A DNA stretch of 22,702 nt from a candidate division TA06 bacterium (lineage in GTDB: Bacteria; Ratteibacteria; UBA8468; MWAK01): NCBI GenBank assembly GCA_022704925.1, contig JAKJFK010000007.1, positions 1 to 22,702 of the forward strand. Reading direction: 5' to 3'. Shown in pieces: positions 18,906 through 22,702 of this stretch (the stretch's first letter is position 1; the number at the start of each line of letters is the position of its first letter). A program made the position numbers and the translations under genes. The notes under the pieces were generated by a model. It saw only the letters and a list, made by a program, of their open reading frames with translations. It made no database searches and was not told the DNA's origin.

Positions 18906-18936
18906 ATCCTGAATTTTTGCCGGCAACTCCTGAAGA
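18893..18936 (+). repeat. Direct repeat copy 2: ygiQ start region
   Basis: This is the functional copy of the 44-base repeat. It spans ATTAACAAT and the first codons of ygiQ, 320 bases downstream of copy 1. After codon 11 it continues into the true YgiQ sequence ([14 protein letters not shown]), whereas copy 1 diverges. Confidence 0.85.
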
Positions 18937-20707
18937 TATGCGGGCGCGGGGGTGGAGCGAACCCGACATCCTGATCATCGCCGGCGAGGCCTACGTTGAC
19001 CATCCCGCCTTTGGCGCCGCCCTGATCGGCCGCTGCCTGGAGGCGGCCGGGTACCGGGTGGCGGTGCTGCCCCTGCCCGACTGGCGCCGGCCCGAATCCT
19101 TCGCTGCCTTAGGCCGGCCCCGCCTGCTGGTCGGGATAACGGCCGGCTCCCTGGATTCGATGCTGGCCAACCGTTCGCCCGGCGGCGGCCGCCGGAAGGT
19201 TGACGCCTATGCCCCGGGCGGCCGGCCGGGCCTGCGGCCGGACCGGGCGGCCATCGTCTACGCCAACCGGGTGCGGGAGGTCCTGCCCGGGGTGCCGATC
19301 CTGCTGGGCGGCATCGAGGCCTCGCTCCGGCGGCTGGCCCACTACGACTTCTGGAGCGACCGGGTGCGCCGTTCCATCCTGCTGGACAGCCGGGCCGACT
19401 GGATCGCTTACGGCATGGCCGAGGCGGCCGTGCTGGAGATCGCCGGCCGCCTGGCCGCCGGCGCCCGTCCGGAGGCGGTCCGAGACGTCCGCGGCACCGT
19501 CTGGGCCACCTCCGACGCTTCGGAGCTGCCGCCCCGGAGCATCATCCTGCCCGGCGAGTCGGAGGTGATGGAGGACCCGGAGGCCTTCAACCAGGCCTTC
19601 CGTTTATGGTACCGGGAGCTGGACCCCCGTTCGGCCCGGCCGGTCGTCCAGCCCGCCGGCAACCGCTTCGTGGTCCAGTTGGCGCCGCCCCGGCCGCTGA
19701 CGGAACGGGAGATGGACGAACTTTACCGGCTGCCCTTCACCCGGCGCAGCCACCCGATGTACGACCGCGACGGCGGCGTCCCGGCCCTCAGGACGGTGGA
19801 AACCTCGGTTACCAGCCACCGCGGCTGTGGCGGCGGCTGCTCCTTCTGCACCCTGGCCGCCCACCAGGGCCGCCTGGTTCAGAGCCGATCGCCGGAGTCG
19901 ATTCGGGACGAGGTGGCCGGACTGGCCGGCCGGCCCGGTTTCTCCGGCACCATCAGCGACATCGGTGGTCCGACCGCCAACATGTACGGGGCCTTCTGCC
20001 GCCTGGGTTCCGGCGGGGAGTGCCGCCGGGACAGCTGCCTCTACCCGGCGATCTGCCCGAACTTCGCCTTTGACCACCGGCGCCACCTGGCGCTGCTGGA
20101 TTCGGCCCGGCGGGTCAAGGGAGTCCGGCATGTTTTCGTGGGGACCGGGGTGCGCCACGACCTGGTCCTGGCCGACCCGGATTCGGGATACCTGGACGAA
20201 TTGTGCCGCCATTACGTGGGAGGGCAGCTGAAGGTGGCCTCCGAACACGTCGTGCCCGGCGTTCTGACGTTGATGCACAAGCCGGGACCGGGGAGTTTCG
20301 AAAGGTTCAGGGGAGAGTTTGAGGCGGCCAGCCGCCGGGCCGGCCGGAGGTTGTACCTGGTGTCTTACTTTATTTCCGGCCACCCCGGCTGCACCGTCGA
20401 GGACATGGTCGGACTGGCCGGTTACCTGGCCCGTCTCGGCCACTTCGCCGAGCAGGTCCAGGAGTTCCTGCCCCTGCCGATGACCCTTTCGGCCGCCATG
20501 TACTGGACCGGGCAGGATCCTCTGACCGGCCGGCCGCTCCACGTCGCCCGCGGCGAGGAGCGTCGACTGCAGCGGGCCCTCCTTCAGCCGGCCGACCCGC
20601 GCTACCGGAAGCGCCTGGAGCCGCTGCTGCGGCAGCGGGGCAAAGCCGGGCTGCTGCGGCCGGCCCGCGCCGGTCAGGCGGCGAAGGCTCGGAAGCGGGG
20701 CAGGTAA
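18902..20707 (+). CDS. ygiQ: YgiQ family radical SAM protein
   Basis: A 601-residue radical S-adenosylmethionine protein of the YgiQ/UPF0313 type. The 4Fe-4S cluster Cys residues are C309, C313 and C316 in GCGGGCSFC. The N-terminus (FLPATPEDM, then [20 protein letters not shown]) is the family signature, which fixes the start at 18902. A cobalamin-binding-like N-terminal part precedes the radical SAM barrel. The C-terminal [16 protein letters not shown] region is typical. The biochemical role of YgiQ proteins is not established. The start codon has no Shine-Dalgarno sequence within 20 bases; AAAGGAG lies about 30 bases upstream. The 3' end overlaps the oppositely oriented GH4 gene by 34 bases. 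The first codons are duplicated 320 bases upstream. Confidence 0.95.
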   Translation: MNPEFLPATPEDMRARGWSEPDILIIAGEAYVDHPAFGAALIGRCLEAAGYRVAVLPLPDWRRPESFAALGRPRLLVGITAGSLDSMLANRSPGGGRRKVDAYAPGGRPGLRPDRAAIVYANRVREVLPGVPILLGGIEASLRRLAHYDFWSDRVRRSILLDSRADWIAYGMAEAAVLEIAGRLAAGARPEAVRDVRGTVWATSDASELPPRSIILPGESEVMEDPEAFNQAFRLWYRELDPRSARPVVQPAGNRFVVQLAPPRPLTEREMDELYRLPFTRRSHPMYDRDGGVPALRTVETSVTSHRGCGGGCSFCTLAAHQGRLVQSRSPESIRDEVAGLAGRPGFSGTISDIGGPTANMYGAFCRLGSGGECRRDSCLYPAICPNFAFDHRRHLALLDSARRVKGVRHVFVGTGVRHDLVLADPDSGYLDELCRHYVGGQLKVASEHVVPGVLTLMHKPGPGSFERFRGEFEAASRRAGRRLYLVSYFISGHPGCTVEDMVGLAGYLARLGHFAEQVQEFLPLPMTLSAAMYWTGQDPLTGRPLHVARGEERRLQRALLQPADPRYRKRLEPLLRQRGKAGLLRPARAGQAAKARKRGR

Positions 20708-22002
20708 GGCCGGTTGAATTCCAGCATCCGGTTGACCAGCTCCCGGATTTCGGCCAGGGAGAGGACCGCGGCCGTGAGCGGGTCGTGGCAGACGGCCTGG
20801 TAAACCAGGCGCGGGTTCCCGGTGAGGGCCCCTTCCACCGCCAGCTCTTCGACCTGGGCCTGGAGCCCGGTCAGGATGGCGCACTGGGGCGGCAGTTTTC
20901 CCACCGGCCGGGGCGTCAGCCCGCGGCGGTCGGCCCGCACCGGCACCTCGACGCAGGCCTCCTCCGGCAGGTTGTCAACCAACCCGCGGTTCGGCACGTT
21001 CCCGTTGAATTCGTAAGGTTCGCCACCCACCAGGGCGTTGATGATGTAGGCCGCGTACTCCTGACCGCGCTCCAGTTTGATGGGCTCCGGCTTCTCCAGC
21101 CAGCCGCGGACATCCTCCTTCCAGGTCTTCTCCCGCCGGCGATAATTGTTCAGGATGTAGGCGTAAACCCCGGGGTTCCAGTTGGTGCCGTGGGTGCAGT
21201 ACTTCTCGATCAGGTCCGGCCGCTTCCGGAACCACCAGTTGTACTCGGAGTTGTGACCGCTGGACTCGGTGACGTAGTAATCGAGGGCCAGGAACATCTC
21301 GTTGCGGACCTGCTCCTGGTTGTAGATATCGGGCCGGGTGGTGACCGCCTCCCGGAGCATCGGATAGGCGTCCCGGCCCTTCCATTCGTACCGGGTGAAC
21401 CAGGCGAGGTGGTTGATGCCGGCGCAGGTATAGCTTATCTCCTCGAAGGGCGCCTCGATCCACCGGGCCAGCATGGCGGCGGTGCCCTGGACGCTGTGGC
21501 AGAGGCCGGTGAGCCGGACCCGGCTTTCGCGCTGCATCGCCCGGCAGAGCATGGCCATCGGGTTGGTGTAGTTGAGCATGGTCGCGCCCGGGCAGAGGCG
21601 CTCCATGTCCCGGCAGATCTCCAGCATCACCGGGATGGTCCGCAGGGCCCGGAAGATGCCCGAGGGACCGCGGGTGTCGCCGATGTTGGTATTTACCCCG
21701 AACTCCATCGGGATCTCGATGTCCCGGCTCCAGACCTCGGTGCCGCCGGCCAGGATGGTGACCACCACCGCGTCGGCCCCCTCCAGGAGTCGACGGCGGT
21801 CGGTGTCGGCGGTGACCCGGGCCGGGTACCGGCCGAACTCAACGATGCGCTTGACGAAACGGGTGGCGAACTCGAGGCGTTCCGGGTCGGTGTCGACCAG
21901 GGCCAGCTCGGCGTCCCGGAGCTTCGGAAAAGTCAGAATGTCGCGGACCAGCCCCCGGGTGAAGCCGAGGCTCCCGGCGCCTATGAAGACGATCTTGGCC
22001 AT
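20674..22002 (-). CDS. Glycoside hydrolase family 4 (alpha-galactosidase-like)
   Basis: A 442-residue cytoplasmic glycosidase of GH4, which cleaves glycosides by an NAD+- and Mn2+-dependent oxidation-elimination mechanism. The Rossmann loop is GAGSLGF at residues 8-14. NYTNP is at 144-148, and the metal ligands are C168 in GLCHSVQ and H198 in GINHLAWF. The CHS form is the one seen in alpha-galactosidases and alpha-glucuronidases; alpha-galactosidase is favoured but not proven. The ATG at 22002 has GGAGG 4 bases upstream. It lies just downstream of the 23S rRNA terminator on the same strand, so it needs its own promoter. Its 3' end overlaps ygiQ by 34 bases tail to tail. With the GH43 and secreted genes it adds to the sugar-use capacity. 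Confidence 0.93.
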   Translation of the reverse strand: MAKIVFIGAGSLGFTRGLVRDILTFPKLRDAELALVDTDPERLEFATRFVKRIVEFGRYPARVTADTDRRRLLEGADAVVVTILAGGTEVWSRDIEIPMEFGVNTNIGDTRGPSGIFRALRTIPVMLEICRDMERLCPGATMLNYTNPMAMLCRAMQRESRVRLTGLCHSVQGTAAMLARWIEAPFEEISYTCAGINHLAWFTRYEWKGRDAYPMLREAVTTRPDIYNQEQVRNEMFLALDYYVTESSGHNSEYNWWFRKRPDLIEKYCTHGTNWNPGVYAYILNNYRRREKTWKEDVRGWLEKPEPIKLERGQEYAAYIINALVGGEPYEFNGNVPNRGLVDNLPEEACVEVPVRADRRGLTPRPVGKLPPQCAILTGLQAQVEELAVEGALTGNPRLVYQAVCHDPLTAAVLSLAEIRELVNRMLEFNRPYLPRFRAFAA

Positions 22003-22047
22003 GATGCCTCCGGATGGGAATGTTTGCGGTGATTCGGGTGTCCTGTT

Positions 22048-22077
22048 ATTTTACCATCGGTCGCCCCCGGGAGGCCA
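22048..22077 (-). promoter_or_regulatory. Weak candidate promoter for the GH4 gene
   Basis: On the - strand TAAAAT (22053-22048) is a good -10 hexamer, in an AT-rich patch 46 bases before the start codon. The hexamer 18 bases upstream, TGGCCT (22077-22072), is a poor -35. The rRNA terminator lies just beyond it, so some promoter is expected in these 79 bases. Confidence 0.3.
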
Positions 22078-22081
22078 GGCC

Positions 22082-22113
22082 AAAAAAAGGCCCCCGACGC
22101 GAAGTCGGGGGCC
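22082..22113 (-). terminator. Rho-independent terminator of the rRNA transcript
   Basis: On the - strand a perfect 10-bp stem, GGCCCCCGAC with GTCGGGGGCC (22113-22104 and 22098-22089), has a 5-base loop and is followed by seven U residues (22088-22082). It starts about 25 bases after the end of 23S rRNA. It is a textbook intrinsic terminator and separates the rRNA from the GH4 gene. There is no U-tract on the + strand. Confidence 0.9.
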
Positions 22114-22137
22114 CGGAGCCCTTTAACAAATTGGTCT

Positions 22138-22702
<565 letters not shown>

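Noticed and set aside
20785-22032. 415-codon + strand frame opposite GH4
   Set aside because: It is a shadow of GH4, which has the NAD loop and metal ligands in the right places.

Overview
The window is about two-thirds GC and comes from a Gram-negative bacterium. It encodes the committed lipid A enzyme LpxC, fused to FabZ, and a secreted protein with a typical signal peptide. LpxC-FabZ fusions are best known from Bacteroidota and relatives but also occur in other LPS-bearing lineages. Together with the high GC, the many sugar-handling genes and the carboxynorspermidine pathway, this suggests an uncultured or poorly sampled lineage. I cannot name a phylum with confidence. All protein genes lie on the + strand up to 20707. 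The last stretch is on the - strand and holds a GH4 glycosidase gene and the 3' end of a 23S rRNA gene.

Layout. (1) 1-5391: the 3' part of lpxC-fabZ, then carB (carbamoyl phosphate synthase large subunit), which overlaps a nitrilase-superfamily amidohydrolase gene by one base. (2) 5478-15048: a tightly spaced carbohydrate cluster. It contains a DegT-type sugar aminotransferase, two closely related DUF4380 proteins (mutarotase-like fold) on either side of a Gfo/Idh/MocA oxidoreductase, a PfkB sugar kinase, a TRIC/UPF0126 membrane protein, a GH43 glycosidase and a large secreted glycosidase-like protein of unknown specificity. (3) 15107-18499: a clear sigma70-type promoter followed by a PHP metal-dependent hydrolase, carboxynorspermidine synthase and carboxynorspermidine decarboxylase. 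(4) 18500-20707: a 402-base gene-poor spacer with an imperfect duplicate of the start of the next gene, small repeats and GC-rich hairpins, then a YgiQ-type radical SAM protein. (5) 20674-22702, - strand: a GH4 alpha-galactosidase-like gene whose 3' end overlaps ygiQ, an intrinsic terminator, and about 565 bases of 23S rRNA.

How the genes fit together. Region 2 reads as a pathway that takes a sugar or amino-sugar released from a glycan through oxidation, transamination, epimer handling and phosphorylation. Its substrate is not known. Region 3 makes triamines through carboxy(nor)spermidine. The least explained points are the paired DUF4380 genes around an oxidoreductase with a shortened Rossmann domain, the duplicated ygiQ start around a structured spacer, and an rRNA transcript that appears to end directly after 23S with no 5S gene.
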